Notes: generated by a model from the sequence alone, not told the origin. A DNA stretch of 64,000 bases from Pseudomonas sp. LBUM920 (GCF_003852315.1 NZ_CP027762.1:248001-312000); one strand, 5' to 3'. Positions 1-9,341 are shown, numbered from the stretch's first letter. Made by a program: numbers and translations.

Positions 1-653
1 CGGTGCGCGACGGCACGCGGTTCCTGCTGGAACTGGATGGCACGCGCGGCCAGCGCGCCAACTCCTGGCACACTGACGTGACCTTCGTTGACGCCTACCC
101 GAAAGCCTCGATCCTGCGGTCGGTGCTGGCGCCAAAATCCGGCGGCGACACCGTGTGGGCCAATACGTCCAGCGCCTACAACGACCTCAGCGTCGAGCTG
201 CGCGCCCTCGCCGACACCCTGTGGGCGATTCACAGCAACGAGTACGACTACGCCGGGCGCAAGCCGGATGTATCGGTCGAAAAGCTTGAGGAGTACCGCA
301 AGGTGTTCACCTCCACGGTGTACGAGACCGAACACCCGGTGGTGCGCGTGCACCCGGTCAGCGGCGAGAAAACCTTGCTGCTGGGGCACTTCGTCAAGCG
401 CCTCAAAGGCTATTCCCAGGCGGACTCGACGCAGCTGTTCAATCTGCTGCAAAGCCACGTCACCCGCCTGGAAAACACCGTGCGCTGGCGCTGGAACGCC
501 GGCGACGTGGCGATCTGGGACAACCGCGCCACCCAGCATTACGCGGTGGATGACTACGGCACTCAGGAACGCATCGTGCGCCGGGTAACGCTCAAGGGCG
601 ACGTGCCGGTGGGTGTGCAGGGGCAGCGTAGCCAGACAACAAAGGGGCTCTAG
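1..653 (+). CDS. AtsK/TauD-family Fe(II)/2-oxoglutarate dioxygenase, 5' end cut by the window
   Basis: Only the last ~216 residues are present; the frame is open to the window edge, so the true start lies upstream. Family members oxidise an alkyl sulfate or sulfonate carbon, consuming 2-oxoglutarate and O2, to release sulfite or sulfate in the cytoplasm. Visible are the HxD iron ligands (WHTDVTF, H23/D25 of the visible part), the distal iron histidine in ATQHYAVDDY (H179) and a 2-oxoglutarate arginine about 11 residues later. The stretch around SILRSVLAPKSGGDTVW looks closer to alkylsulfatase AtsK than to the taurine enzyme encoded at 46945-47781. A convergent sulfatase gene lies 125 bp downstream, which supports a sulfate-ester role. 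The exact substrate is inferred only. Confidence 0.85.
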   Translation, partial: VRDGTRFLLELDGTRGQRANSWHTDVTFVDAYPKASILRSVLAPKSGGDTVWANTSSAYNDLSVELRALADTLWAIHSNEYDYAGRKPDVSVEKLEEYRKVFTSTVYETEHPVVRVHPVSGEKTLLLGHFVKRLKGYSQADSTQLFNLLQSHVTRLENTVRWRWNAGDVAIWDNRATQHYAVDDYGTQERIVRRVTLKGDVPVGVQGQRSQTTKGL

Positions 654-674
654 GCTAAGTTTGGCGATCAAAAA

Positions 675-764
675 TGTGGGAGCGGGCTTGCTCGCGAATG
701 CGCAGTGTCAGTCGATGTATGTATCAACTGACAGGCTGCATTCGCGAGCAAGCCCGCTCCCACA
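675..764. repeat. REP doublet (REPIN), GCGGGCTTGCTCGCGAA family
   Basis: Two inverted REP units face each other (TGTGGGAGCGGGCTTGCTCG at 675 and its complement ending at 764) with about 42 bp between them. It fills the gap between two convergent genes. Confidence 0.9.
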
Positions 765-778
765 TTGGTGTGTGGTGT

Positions 779-2386
779 TTACCAGACGCCTATCTGCACC
801 ACTTTTTCCGCCTCCGGCTCACCATACCGAAACCCTTGGCCACGCTGATCAATCTCCGCGTGGCTGATGGTGGTGCGCCGCTTTAACCCGCGCAGCCACT
901 CGAACAGATAGCCCAGGTGCGTTTCGCGCACCGCCGCATAGGCCGGATCGGCACCCAGGTCGTGTAATTCCTGCGGGTCATTGTGAAGATCAAACAGCTG
1001 TGGGCGAAAGCCGTCATACGCCAGGTACTTCCAGCGCTCGCTGCGCACCATGGTCATGCGGCAACGGTCGATGGGCTGTTCCAGACGCTCGCGGGCCGGG
1101 GCCTGGAACGCATAGTCGTATTCGGCGATGGCGTAGTTGCGCCAAGTGATGTCTTTGCCGTGCAGCAGCGGGATCAGCGAACGGCCCTCCAGGCGGTGGT
1201 CAGCCGCCGGCAAACCCAGGGCGTCGAGGAAGGTCGGCAGGGCGTCGATGGTTTCCACCAGGCGTGCGTCCACTGAACCACGGCTGATGTCGGCGCTGGC
1301 GCGCGGGTCGCGCACGATCAGCGGGACGCCCACCGCAGGCTCCAGCAAGAACTCCTTTTCACCGAGGAAGTGGTCGCCGAGGAAGTCGCCGTGGTCGCTG
1401 GTGAACACGATCAGCGTGTCGTTCCAACGGCCGTTGCTTTGCAGAAAATCGAACAGCCGCCCGAGTTGATCGTCGACCTGTTTGATCAGCCCCATGTAGG
1501 TCGGAATCACCGTCAGCCGCACCTCATCACGGGAGAAATTCAGGCTCTCCTGGTGCTGGCGGAAGGCGTGGTAAACCGGGTGATCGCTGGTGTGTTCAGG
1601 TTGAATGGGCGCCTGGACATGCTCGGCGCCATACAGCGCGTGGTACGGCGCCGCAGCGATATAGGGCCAGTGCGGCTTGATGTAGGACAGGTGCAGGCAC
1701 CACGGCTGCTCGCCTTGTTCGGCGATAAAGTCGATGGCGCGGTCGGTGGTGTAGACCGTTTCCGAATGCTCCTGCGCCACGCGCGCAGGCTTGCCTGAGT
1801 GACGCATGTGCCAGCCGCTGAGGATTTCACCGTTTTCACCGGCGGCGGCATTGGCCCATTCATGCCACGGGTTGCTGCCGTCGTAGCCTTGTTCACGCAG
1901 GTAATGGGTGTACGGGGCGGACTCGCGTTTGTCCTCGAACAGTGGGCTGTCAGGGTAAATGCCGTCGTGGCGCATGTACGCGTCAAACCCGACCTCATTC
2001 AGCGGCTCGGCCTGCGCGCTGTCGGGGTCGATATTCAGACGTTGCAGGGCGTCCAGATTCGGCGTGGCGTGGGTCTTGCCGACCAGGGCGGTGCGGATGC
2101 CATGGGGGCGCAGGTAATCGCCAATCGTCAGCTCTTCCAGCGGCAGCGGCACCGCGTTCCACGCCACCTGATGGCTGCTGACATAGCGTCCGGTGTAGGC
2201 CGACATTCGCGACGGCCCACAAATGGTGCCCTGGGTGTAGGCCCGGCTGAAGCGCACGCCGGCAGCGGCGAGGCGGTCGATATTCGGCGTGTGCAAATGC
2301 GCATGGCCGTAGCACGACAGGTAATCGCGGCGCAGTTGGTCGCACATGATGTAGAGCACGTTGCGCACGGGGTTGGGTTGGGACAT
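779..2386 (-). CDS. type I sulfatase (alkaline-phosphatase superfamily)
   Basis: A 535-residue arylsulfatase-type enzyme that hydrolyses sulfate esters, or possibly phosphonate monoesters. The N-terminal metal-site segment CDQLRRDY is followed by the C-x-P-S-R signature (CGPSR, Cys56), whose cysteine becomes formylglycine in this family. A second metal segment, TSDHGDFLGDH, lies near residue 330. No signal peptide is visible, so a cytoplasmic location is likely, as for Pseudomonas choline- and arylsulfatases. The start is the ATG at 2386. It is convergent with the AtsK-like gene and near a LysR gene on the same strand, which suggests a sulfate-ester locus induced by sulfur starvation. Choline sulfatase and phosphonate monoester hydrolase are alternatives. 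Confidence 0.85.
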   Translation of the reverse strand: MSQPNPVRNVLYIMCDQLRRDYLSCYGHAHLHTPNIDRLAAAGVRFSRAYTQGTICGPSRMSAYTGRYVSSHQVAWNAVPLPLEELTIGDYLRPHGIRTALVGKTHATPNLDALQRLNIDPDSAQAEPLNEVGFDAYMRHDGIYPDSPLFEDKRESAPYTHYLREQGYDGSNPWHEWANAAAGENGEILSGWHMRHSGKPARVAQEHSETVYTTDRAIDFIAEQGEQPWCLHLSYIKPHWPYIAAAPYHALYGAEHVQAPIQPEHTSDHPVYHAFRQHQESLNFSRDEVRLTVIPTYMGLIKQVDDQLGRLFDFLQSNGRWNDTLIVFTSDHGDFLGDHFLGEKEFLLEPAVGVPLIVRDPRASADISRGSVDARLVETIDALPTFLDALGLPAADHRLEGRSLIPLLHGKDITWRNYAIAEYDYAFQAPARERLEQPIDRCRMTMVRSERWKYLAYDGFRPQLFDLHNDPQELHDLGADPAYAAVRETHLGYLFEWLRGLKRRTTISHAEIDQRGQGFRYGEPEAEKVVQIGVW

Positions 2387-2501
2387 GGGGCTTCACCGAA
2401 CAGAACAAAGGTGACGGTTTTCGCTGTTCGCAGGGGCACTGGCAAGTGCATTTGAGGACTGGGTTTTATGCAGCGAATGCATGGGTGCTACTGCTGACGC
2501 C

Positions 2502-2566
2502 TTCGCGAGCAAGCCCGCTCCCACATTTGGAATGCGTTCAACTGTGGGAGCGGGCTCGCTCGCGAA
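2502..2566. repeat. REP doublet, back-to-back orientation
   Basis: TTCGCGAGCAAGCCCGCTCC (from 2502) is followed after only 17 bp by TGTGGGAGCGGGCTCGCTCG (from 2543). The order of the two arms is reversed relative to most other REP pairs in the window, with a short spacer. Confidence 0.85.
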
Positions 2567-2575
2567 GGCGTTTAC

Positions 2576-3520
2576 TCAAACAGCGACATTCTCCAATGCA
2601 CACACATCCTCATCCAACTCATCAATCTGCTTGATCTGCTCGATCATCGCTTCGGCCAGCGGCGACAATCGATACCCCGCGCGGCTGACAATGCCATAGC
2701 GGGTGTATCGCTCCTCCAGGTCTTCCGCCAGCCCATCAATCGTCAAACACACCAACTCGCCCCGCGCCATGTGCAGCACATCGCTGTTGGCGCTGACGAT
2801 GCCGATAGCGTCCGAACGCAGCACCACGCCCATCAGGCTGTAGCCGTTTTCGCATTCCACATTGGGCAGGTAATCCGGCCGGCCGCTGAGGTCGACAATG
2901 ACCTTGCGCAGGTTCGGCGGGCGGAGGGTCACGGCCAGTGGATAGCTCATCAGCTCGGCGGCGCTCACGCTGCTGCGCGTGGCCAACGGGTGCCCGGCGC
3001 GGCAGCAGAAATACCAGCGCCGCGCGCGCAGGCGGTGGGTGTGATAGTCCGGGTTGGCTTCGAAGTGGCGGGTATCGGCGACGAAAAATTCGAACTCTTC
3101 GCTGAGCAGGCGCTTGCTCAGGCTTTGCCAGTCATCCACCTGGAACTGCACGCGCGCCTTGGGGTAACGCCCGATAAAACTGCCGATGGCGCGCGGGATC
3201 AACCCGGCCGCCGGTGCCGGGCCGCAGCCGAAGCGCAATTCACCGGCCTCAAGGCCATTGAACTGGCTGATCTCGTTGGCCAGTTGCTGCGCGCCGCTGA
3301 CCAGCCGACGCGCATGTTCGAGCAGCACCTGGCCTTGCTTGGTGGGCGCCAGGTCCTTGCGGCCACGGTCCACAAGTTGGCACCCAGCGCTGTGTTCCAG
3401 CGCCTGGATGCTGCGGCTGAAGGCCGACTGCGAGAGGTTCACGGCCAACGCTGCCGCGACAAAACTGCGCTGTTCAGCGAGGGCGATGAAGTGGCGAAGT
3501 TGGCGCAGATCGATATGCAT
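2576..3520 (-). CDS. LysR-family transcriptional regulator
   Basis: A 314-residue LTTR. The N-terminal winged helix-turn-helix (LRQLRHFIALAEQRSFVAAA, about residues 6-25, continuing into LSQSAFSRSIQALE) is followed by a substrate-binding domain from about residue 90. It is transcribed divergently from the TonB-dependent receptor at 3676, with 155 bp between them, so it probably controls that receptor and perhaps the sulfatase downstream. A 17-bp palindrome at 3546-3562 in the gap is a candidate binding site. The effector is unknown; by context a sulfur compound is plausible. Confidence 0.85.
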   Translation of the reverse strand: MHIDLRQLRHFIALAEQRSFVAAALAVNLSQSAFSRSIQALEHSAGCQLVDRGRKDLAPTKQGQVLLEHARRLVSGAQQLANEISQFNGLEAGELRFGCGPAPAAGLIPRAIGSFIGRYPKARVQFQVDDWQSLSKRLLSEEFEFFVADTRHFEANPDYHTHRLRARRWYFCCRAGHPLATRSSVSAAELMSYPLAVTLRPPNLRKVIVDLSGRPDYLPNVECENGYSLMGVVLRSDAIGIVSANSDVLHMARGELVCLTIDGLAEDLEERYTRYGIVSRAGYRLSPLAEAMIEQIKQIDELDEDVCALENVAV

Positions 3521-3545
3521 TTTTCACATCAAAAATATCCGGGAA

Positions 3546-3562
3546 ATGCATTGGCTATGCAT
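3546..3562. promoter_or_regulatory. palindrome in the LysR / TonB-receptor divergent promoter
   Basis: ATGCAT-TGGCT-ATGCAT: two 6-bp arms around a 5-bp spacer, 26 bp upstream of the LysR start and 114 bp upstream of the receptor start. The size and position fit an LTTR recognition site, but the assignment is inference. Confidence 0.4.
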
Positions 3563-3675
3563 TAGGTCGACTCCTTATAAAGGCTATCTCTTATGCAGTA
3601 AATGTTCGTAAAAACATAAATAAATAACCTAATGGAATATTCGATAAGGGATATTTCCGGGGTCCGGAGCCGCTT

Positions 3676-5991
3676 ATGAGTCTGTTGAAGTCCTTGCCGA
3701 TGGCCATGTTACTGGCCGGCAGCACCAGTTGGTCGCCGACCCAGGCCGCCGAAACGCCCGCGCCGGAAAGCAAGGGCGAAAACGCCAGCGGCCAGCTTGA
3801 GACGGTCACGGTGACCGCGCGTCGGCGCACCGAAAGCGCCCAGGAAGTGCCCACGCCCATGAGCGTGATTGGCGGCCAGGCGCTGGAGAGTCAGCGGGTC
3901 TATCGGATTCAGGATTTGCAGCAACTGGTGCCCAGCGTCAACGTTGCCTACATGCATGCGCGCCAGTCCAGCGTGTCGATTCGCGGCTTGGGCAACAACC
4001 CGGCCAGCGACGGCCTGGAAGGCAGCGTGGGGCTGTACATCGACAACGTGTACCTCGGCCGACCGGGCATGGCGGTGTTCGATTTGATGGACATCGAACA
4101 GCTTGAAGTGTTGCGTGGCCCGCAAGGCACGCTGTTCGGCAAAAACACCACCGCAGGCGTGATCAACATCAGCACCCGCGCGCCAAGTTTTACCCCGGAA
4201 CGCAGCATCGAAACCTCGTTGGGCGAGGACGGTTATTTCCAGACCAAGGGCACTATTTCCGGCCCGCTCACCGATAACCTCGCCGGGCGTTTTTCGGCTT
4301 ATCGCACGCGCAGCGACGGCGACATCAAGAACGAATACAACGGCCACGACCTCAACGGCGGCTCACGCCAGGGCTTTCGCGGGCAGCTGCTGTACAAGCC
4401 CAGCGAGACATTCAACCTGCGCTGGATCGGCGACTACAACGAAGAAGATTCCAGCGCCGGCACCCGCGTGCTGTACAGCACCGGGCCGACCATCAATGGC
4501 ACCAACCTGTATCAATCGCGGGCAACGGCGGCGGGAGCGACACTGGTGGATGGCACTCACCGCAAGGTCAATCTGGACAACGACCAGCACGTTACCGTGT
4601 TCCAGGGCGGCACGTCTGCGGAGGCCAACTGGACCCTGCCCAGCGACTTCACCCTGACCTCGGTCAGCTCGTATCGCTGGTGGAATTTCACCCCGCGCAA
4701 CGATGACGGCCTCAATGTCCCGGCGGCGTATAACGCCGGGGTGTCGGTGGAAGATAAACAGTGGTCCCAGGAATTCCGCCTGGCCTCGCCTACCGGTGGC
4801 TTCTTCGACTACGTGCTGGGCGCTTATTACTTCGGCAATTCGCTGGATAATAAATCCTTTGCCTACTACGGGCCCAAGGCGGATATCTGGAACGGCACGC
4901 CAACCGGCGCGTTGAACAATGTGAGCAGCGTCGGCAACGGGCATATCCGCACCGACAGTTTTGCCCTGTTCGCCCAAGGCACCTGGCACCTCACCGAGCG
5001 CCTGGATTTCACGGCCGGCCTGCGCGGCACCTATGAAGAGAAAAGGGCCTGGGTCACGCGCAATGCGCCAGTGGGGGGCGCGGCGGTGACCGGCGCCGCA
5101 GCCACGGCGCGGCGCGGGCGTGCCGGGGTGTACGACTCGGGCGACCTCAGCCAGTACAGCGCAACGCCGTCCGGGCTGCTGAACCTCAGCTATCACTTCA
5201 ATGAGAACCTGCTGGGCTACGCGACCTTGTCTCATGGCGAGAAGTCCGGTGGGGTCAACCTGGCTGTGGGCTCCGCGCCGACCGCCGGGGCCGACTCACT
5301 GTTGATCGGCACCGAGCGCGCCAACAACGCCGAGCTGGGCTTCAAGAGCACGCTGTGGGACCGCCGCCTGCAGCTCAATGCCAACCTGTTCTGGACTCAG
5401 GTCAACGGCTACCAGACTAACGCCTACGACCAGGACAACCGCGTGCAGTACCTCACCAACGCTGGCTCCGTGCGCTCGCGCGGGGTTGAAGTGGAAAGCA
5501 CGCTGGTGCCGCTCAAGGGCCTGACGCTGAACCTCAACGGCTCGTTCAACGATGTGAGTTACCTGTCTTACAAGGATGCGCCGTGCCCACCGGAAGTCAG
5601 CCTGCGCCCCGGTGCGCCGGCGTCCTGCGACCTGACGGGCCACCAGGTGGTCGGCGCGTCCAAGTGGATCGCCAACGCCAACGGTGAGTACAAGTGGAAC
5701 CTGGATAACGGCTTCGAACCCTACGTGACTGCCAGCTACGCATTCCGCTCCAAAGCAGTGGGCACCGTCGAGGATTCCGACTACGGGCAAATCCCCGCCT
5801 ATGCCGTGGTGAACCTCTCCACCGGCCTGCGCGGCAACTATCAGCAAGGGCAGTGGGACGTGTCGTTGTGGCTGAAAAACGCCTTCGACAAAACCTACTA
5901 CACCACCCTGTGGACCGGCGGCAACGGCGGCTACGAAGGCCTGCTGGGCACACCGCGCACGTTAGGCGTGACTGGGCGCTACGACTTCTGA
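3676..5991 (+). CDS. TonB-dependent outer-membrane receptor
   Basis: A 771-residue receptor that imports a substrate across the outer membrane using TonB energy. An N-terminal signal peptide (to about residue 25) precedes a TonB-box-like ETVTVTARRR near residue 42. The plug domain follows (VSIRGLGNN, LEVLRGPQGTLFGKNTTAG, about 50-165), then a 22-strand barrel ending in an aromatic residue (RYDF). The architecture is that of the FecA/FepA superfamily. There is no N-terminal signalling extension, so it does not itself act through an anti-sigma factor. The substrate is not evident. Neighbouring LysR and sulfur genes suggest a sulfate ester or similar compound rather than a siderophore, and no Fur-like site was seen upstream. 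Its 3' end overlaps the convergent MFS gene by 30 bp. Confidence 0.9.
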   Translation: MSLLKSLPMAMLLAGSTSWSPTQAAETPAPESKGENASGQLETVTVTARRRTESAQEVPTPMSVIGGQALESQRVYRIQDLQQLVPSVNVAYMHARQSSVSIRGLGNNPASDGLEGSVGLYIDNVYLGRPGMAVFDLMDIEQLEVLRGPQGTLFGKNTTAGVINISTRAPSFTPERSIETSLGEDGYFQTKGTISGPLTDNLAGRFSAYRTRSDGDIKNEYNGHDLNGGSRQGFRGQLLYKPSETFNLRWIGDYNEEDSSAGTRVLYSTGPTINGTNLYQSRATAAGATLVDGTHRKVNLDNDQHVTVFQGGTSAEANWTLPSDFTLTSVSSYRWWNFTPRNDDGLNVPAAYNAGVSVEDKQWSQEFRLASPTGGFFDYVLGAYYFGNSLDNKSFAYYGPKADIWNGTPTGALNNVSSVGNGHIRTDSFALFAQGTWHLTERLDFTAGLRGTYEEKRAWVTRNAPVGGAAVTGAAATARRGRAGVYDSGDLSQYSATPSGLLNLSYHFNENLLGYATLSHGEKSGGVNLAVGSAPTAGADSLLIGTERANNAELGFKSTLWDRRLQLNANLFWTQVNGYQTNAYDQDNRVQYLTNAGSVRSRGVEVESTLVPLKGLTLNLNGSFNDVSYLSYKDAPCPPEVSLRPGAPASCDLTGHQVVGASKWIANANGEYKWNLDNGFEPYVTASYAFRSKAVGTVEDSDYGQIPAYAVVNLSTGLRGNYQQGQWDVSLWLKNAFDKTYYTTLWTGGNGGYEGLLGTPRTLGVTGRYDF

Positions 5992-7161
5992 TGCGCCGCG
6001 ATAGGTGGCCGGGCTGAACACCCGTGTCACCAGCAGCATCGCCACCGCGGTCACCGTCAGCACCACCCAGGCGCTGACAAAGCCGCCGGTGAGTTGGCGC
6101 AGCCAGCCGGTCAGCCATGGTGAAATCGCGTTGATCAGAAAGCCCACGCCTTGCACGAAGGCGGCCAGTTGCCCGGCTTGGCGTGGGTCGCGGTGATGGT
6201 CGAGGGTCAGCAGCAGGCTCAGGGCGAAACACGCGCCCAGGCCGAAGCCGCACAGCGCCACCCACAGGTGCGGATAGTCCAGCGGCGCGATGATCAGGCC
6301 GAGGTAGCCGATGGTTTGCGCCAACAGGCTGATGCCCAGCAGCGGACGACGGTCGACTCCGCGTTGCGCCAGCACCGGCATCAACAGCGCGGCGATCACC
6401 TGGAAGATGGTCATGAAGGCCAGCAGCGAACCGCTCGGCAACACGCCCCAGCCCAGTTGCTGATAGTACGCAGGCAGCCACGCCACCATGCTCATGTAGC
6501 CGCAGTTCACCAAACCGAAATACAGCGCCAGCAGCCACGCGCGACGATTGCGCAGGCCTTTGAACGTGGGGGCCATGTGAGGATTGCGCGGCGCACCCAA
6601 CGGCAAACACGCCCACAACAGCAACGCCCCCAGCGCCGGCAGCAGCCACACGCCCAACCCCGCCTGCCATTGCTGGAAGTGCGTGGCTACCACCGGGCTA
6701 AGCAGCGCGGCCAGCCCGCCACCGGCCATCAACGAGGCCGAATACACGCCCATCGCCACCGGCACACGGTGATGGAATTCACGCTTGATCATCGCCGGTA
6801 CCAACGCCTGGATCAGCGCCACACCGGCGCCGCCGAGCAAGGCCGTGACCAGTAACGCCGACGCCTGGCCCATCAACCAGCGCGCCAGGCACGCCAGCAG
6901 AATCATCATCAAGCCCAGGGCAATACCGCGCCGCTCGCCCAGTCGCGCCTCGACGCGCACGCCGACCAGCGCCACCAGGCCCATGCACACCACCGGCAGG
7001 CTGGTGAGCAGGGCGCTGCTCTGGAAACTCAGGCCCGTGGCCTGGCGAATCTCGCCAAGCAACGGGCTGATGGAACTGAGGATCGACCGTAGGTTCAGGC
7101 CAAGCACTACCAGCAGGCCCCAACCGGCGAGTCTGCTCATGAATGAAGGGTTGAGCGGCAT
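5962..7161 (-). CDS. MFS transporter, CynX/NimT-like
   Basis: A 399-residue inner-membrane carrier with about 12 hydrophobic segments. An MFS-type loop in the first half (RVEARLGERRG) follows transmembrane segment 2. The sequence resembles the CynX/NimT group of cyanate or nitroimidazole-type permeases. It is divergent from the LysR gene at 7272 (110 bp gap), its likely regulator. Its 3' end overlaps the TonB-receptor gene by 30 bp tail to tail. The substrate is unknown. Confidence 0.8.
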   Translation of the reverse strand: MPLNPSFMSRLAGWGLLVVLGLNLRSILSSISPLLGEIRQATGLSFQSSALLTSLPVVCMGLVALVGVRVEARLGERRGIALGLMMILLACLARWLMGQASALLVTALLGGAGVALIQALVPAMIKREFHHRVPVAMGVYSASLMAGGGLAALLSPVVATHFQQWQAGLGVWLLPALGALLLWACLPLGAPRNPHMAPTFKGLRNRRAWLLALYFGLVNCGYMSMVAWLPAYYQQLGWGVLPSGSLLAFMTIFQVIAALLMPVLAQRGVDRRPLLGISLLAQTIGYLGLIIAPLDYPHLWVALCGFGLGACFALSLLLTLDHHRDPRQAGQLAAFVQGVGFLINAISPWLTGWLRQLTGGFVSAWVVLTVTAVAMLLVTRVFSPATYRGASEVVAPSHA

Positions 7162-7271
7162 GCAGGACCTTTCCGGTGTGCAAAAGAGGCAGGAAGTATG
7201 GGCAGCTCGCGAGGTATTCTGAAATTAAATATAACCATGCCAATCAGTGGCAAACGCAATGGTGAAGCGCC

Positions 7272-8123
7272 ATGTTCGACCCCGTGTTGTTACGCAGTTT
7301 TGTCGCCGTGGTGGATTGCGGCAATTTCACCCGCGCCGCCGAGCGCCTGCACGTGACCCAGTCCACCGTGAGCCAGCAGATCCGCCGCCTGGAAGAGGCC
7401 GTGGCGTGCCAGTTACTCGACCGCGATCAGCGCCGCGTGGTGGCCACCGCCGAGGGTGAGCGCTTGCTGGCGTACGCGCGGCGCATCCTCGCGCTGCATG
7501 AGGAGGCTGCCGACGTGCTGATCACTCAGCAAAGCGACGGCGTGCTGCGCCTGGGGGTGCCAGAGGACTTTGCCGCTGAACGGCTGATGCCGTTGCTGTC
7601 GTCGTTTGTGGTGGCCTATCCGCGCGTGCGCCTGGAAGTCACCAGCGGCCTCGGCCCGGAGCTGCAGCGTCAATACCGTGCAGGTGAGTTCGACGTGTTG
7701 CTGGTCAAGCAAATGGGTGCCAGCGACGACTGCCTGGCGTCGTGGCCGGAGCCCCTGTGCTGGGTCGACAGCCGCAGCATGCCGTCGCTGGGCCGCGACC
7801 CGTTGCCCTTGGTGGCGTTTCCGGTGGGTGGGTTGTACCGCAATGAAATGCTGCATCACCTGGAAGTGGGCGGCTGGCGCTGGCGCATCGGCTATTCCAG
7901 CGCCGGCCTGGCCAGTGTGTGTTCGGCAGTGGCGGCGGGGCTCGGTATCAGCCTGTTACCACGCCGGGTAGTGCAACCGGGGCACGTGGTGCTCGGCGAG
8001 GACAGTGGTTTGCCCGCGGTGCAAGGCGTGCGCCTGGCGTTATATGGCCGCAGCGGGTTGGGCGCAGCCGGGCAGACGTTGCAACGTCAATTGCTCGCGT
8101 TATGCGCCAACAGCCCAGCGTAA
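7272..8123 (+). CDS. LysR-family transcriptional regulator
   Basis: A 283-residue LTTR with an N-terminal HTH (LLRSFVAVVDCGNFTRAAER, then VTQSTVSQQIRRLEE) and a C-terminal effector domain. The start ATG is preceded by GTGAAG. Its divergent neighbour is the MFS gene at 5962-7161, the usual arrangement for an LTTR and its target exporter. Not assigned to a named subfamily. Confidence 0.85.
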   Translation: MFDPVLLRSFVAVVDCGNFTRAAERLHVTQSTVSQQIRRLEEAVACQLLDRDQRRVVATAEGERLLAYARRILALHEEAADVLITQQSDGVLRLGVPEDFAAERLMPLLSSFVVAYPRVRLEVTSGLGPELQRQYRAGEFDVLLVKQMGASDDCLASWPEPLCWVDSRSMPSLGRDPLPLVAFPVGGLYRNEMLHHLEVGGWRWRIGYSSAGLASVCSAVAAGLGISLLPRRVVQPGHVVLGEDSGLPAVQGVRLALYGRSGLGAAGQTLQRQLLALCANSPA

Positions 8124-8148
8124 AGCAGTCGCTGAGCGCCATGTTCGT

Positions 8149-8275
8149 GGCGAGCGGCCTTGCCCCGCGTTGGGCTGTGTAGCCGCCTCAAAACCTGCCC
8201 AACCGGTCTACCTGACACCGCGTTGTTTCCCGGCGGGTCTGCTGCGCAACCCCGCGCGGGGCAAGCCCACCCGCC
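8149..8275. repeat. diverged REP-like doublet (CTTGCCCCGCG core)
   Basis: GGCGAGCGGCCTTGCCCCGC (from 8149) and the complement of GGCGGGTGGGCTTGCCCCGC (ending at 8275) form an inverted pair with diverged arms. It differs from the three abundant REP families of the window and lies directly behind the LysR gene. Confidence 0.55.
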
Positions 8276-8519
8276 GCGTTCGATGCCTTTACTGAATATT
8301 TTTTATGCCTGAAATGCATCGAAAAACCGCGCCTTCGCCACAGGCCGCGCAGGCCGTGGCTTTGGCGTTTCAGGATGTTTCTCATATTCAATTTAGATCT
8401 ATGTATAACTTTAAAGATTACTTTAAGAGATAAGCGTCTGGCCCCGATGATTCAGCCCTCGACGGCCGCCAAGGCAGGCCTGTCGGTTTTTTTGTGTGAA
8501 AACCGTAGGGAGTGAATCA
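8276..8519 (+). promoter_or_regulatory. AT-rich tonB leader with an intrinsic terminator
   Basis: No gene is evident. The stretch 8370-8435 is markedly AT-rich (TATAAC at 8404-8409 is a possible -10) and is the best promoter candidate for tonB. It is followed by a terminator-like hairpin at 8460-8493, listed separately. No convincing Fur box was seen. Confidence 0.4.
8460..8493 (+). terminator. intrinsic terminator or attenuator 27 nt upstream of tonB
   Basis: Stem CGAC+GGCC / GGCC+GTCG (8460-8467 with 8477-8485, one bulged T), a 9-nt loop, then a run of seven Ts at 8487-8493. The tonB ATG follows at 8520 after a good ribosome-binding site (TAGGGAG). It would stop transcripts starting in the AT-rich region just upstream unless relieved. 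Confidence 0.65.
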
Positions 8520-9341
8520 ATGGGCAATGTCCAGACCGCCGCCAGTGCACCCGAGGCGCAATGGCGCCAGGCACCGGGTGGTGAGTTGGTCGACCTTGGC
8601 CGGCCGCATCGCGCGCCGTTGGGGCAATTGCGTTTGCAGAAAACCCCGAAGCGCTTCTCGAGCCGTCGCGAAGGGCTTCTGCTCGGCTTACTGGTGTTGG
8701 CGCTGCACGGCGCGGTGATCTATTGGGTGAGCCAGAAGCCGACGCCGGTGTTGCCGATTGTGCCGCCGGAAATCCCGCCGATGACGATCGAATTTTCCCA
8801 GCCGGCGCCGCCGGTGGTTGAACCACCACCGCCCGTGCCGCCACCGCCACCGCCGCCTGTGGTCGAGCCACCGCCGCCGGTTGTGGATGAATTGGCCGCC
8901 AAGCCGGCGCCGCCAAAACCGATTCCCAAGCCTAAACCCAAGCCGGTGCCCAAGCCCGAGCCCAAGCCTGCACCGAAACCGGTCGAGCAGCCGCCCGCGC
9001 CACCGACGCCGGCGCCACCTGCACCGCCCACGCCAGCCGCGCCACCGTCGCCGGCACCGGTGACACCCGCTTCGGCAAACGCCGCGTACCTGAAGAACCC
9101 GGCGCCGGAGTACCCGTCACTGGCCCAGCGTCGCGGTTGGGAAGGCACGGTGTTGCTCAGGGTGCATGTGTTGGCCAGCGGCAAGCCGGGCGAGATCCAG
9201 ATCCAGAAAAGCAGCGGCCGTCAGCAGCTCGATGACGCCGCACTGACCGCGGTGAAGCGTTGGAGCTTCGTGCCGGCCAAGCAGGGCGATGTGGCCCAGG
9301 ACGGCTGGGTCAGCGTACCGATCGATTTCAAGATTCACTAA
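8520..9341 (+). CDS. tonB: energy transducer TonB
   Basis: A 273-residue protein that couples the proton-motive force from ExbBD to outer-membrane receptors. It has a cytoplasmic N-terminus, one membrane segment (about residues 52-71) and a long periplasmic Pro/Lys-rich stretch (about 76-185, many PPP and PKP runs). The C-terminal TonB domain (about 190-273) contains the EYPSLAQRRGWEG motif. The ATG at 8520 follows TAGGGAG; an in-frame GTG at 8496 lies within the terminator stem region and is less likely. The order tonB-exbB-exbD suggests a dedicated set, plausibly serving the receptor at 3676. Confidence 0.92.
   Translation: MGNVQTAASAPEAQWRQAPGGELVDLGRPHRAPLGQLRLQKTPKRFSSRREGLLLGLLVLALHGAVIYWVSQKPTPVLPIVPPEIPPMTIEFSQPAPPVVEPPPPVPPPPPPPVVEPPPPVVDELAAKPAPPKPIPKPKPKPVPKPEPKPAPKPVEQPPAPPTPAPPAPPTPAAPPSPAPVTPASANAAYLKNPAPEYPSLAQRRGWEGTVLLRVHVLASGKPGEIQIQKSSGRQQLDDAALTAVKRWSFVPAKQGDVAQDGWVSVPIDFKIH

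Noticed and set aside
8370..8440. Fur box upstream of tonB
   Set aside because: No GATAAT-type repeats were found; only general AT richness.
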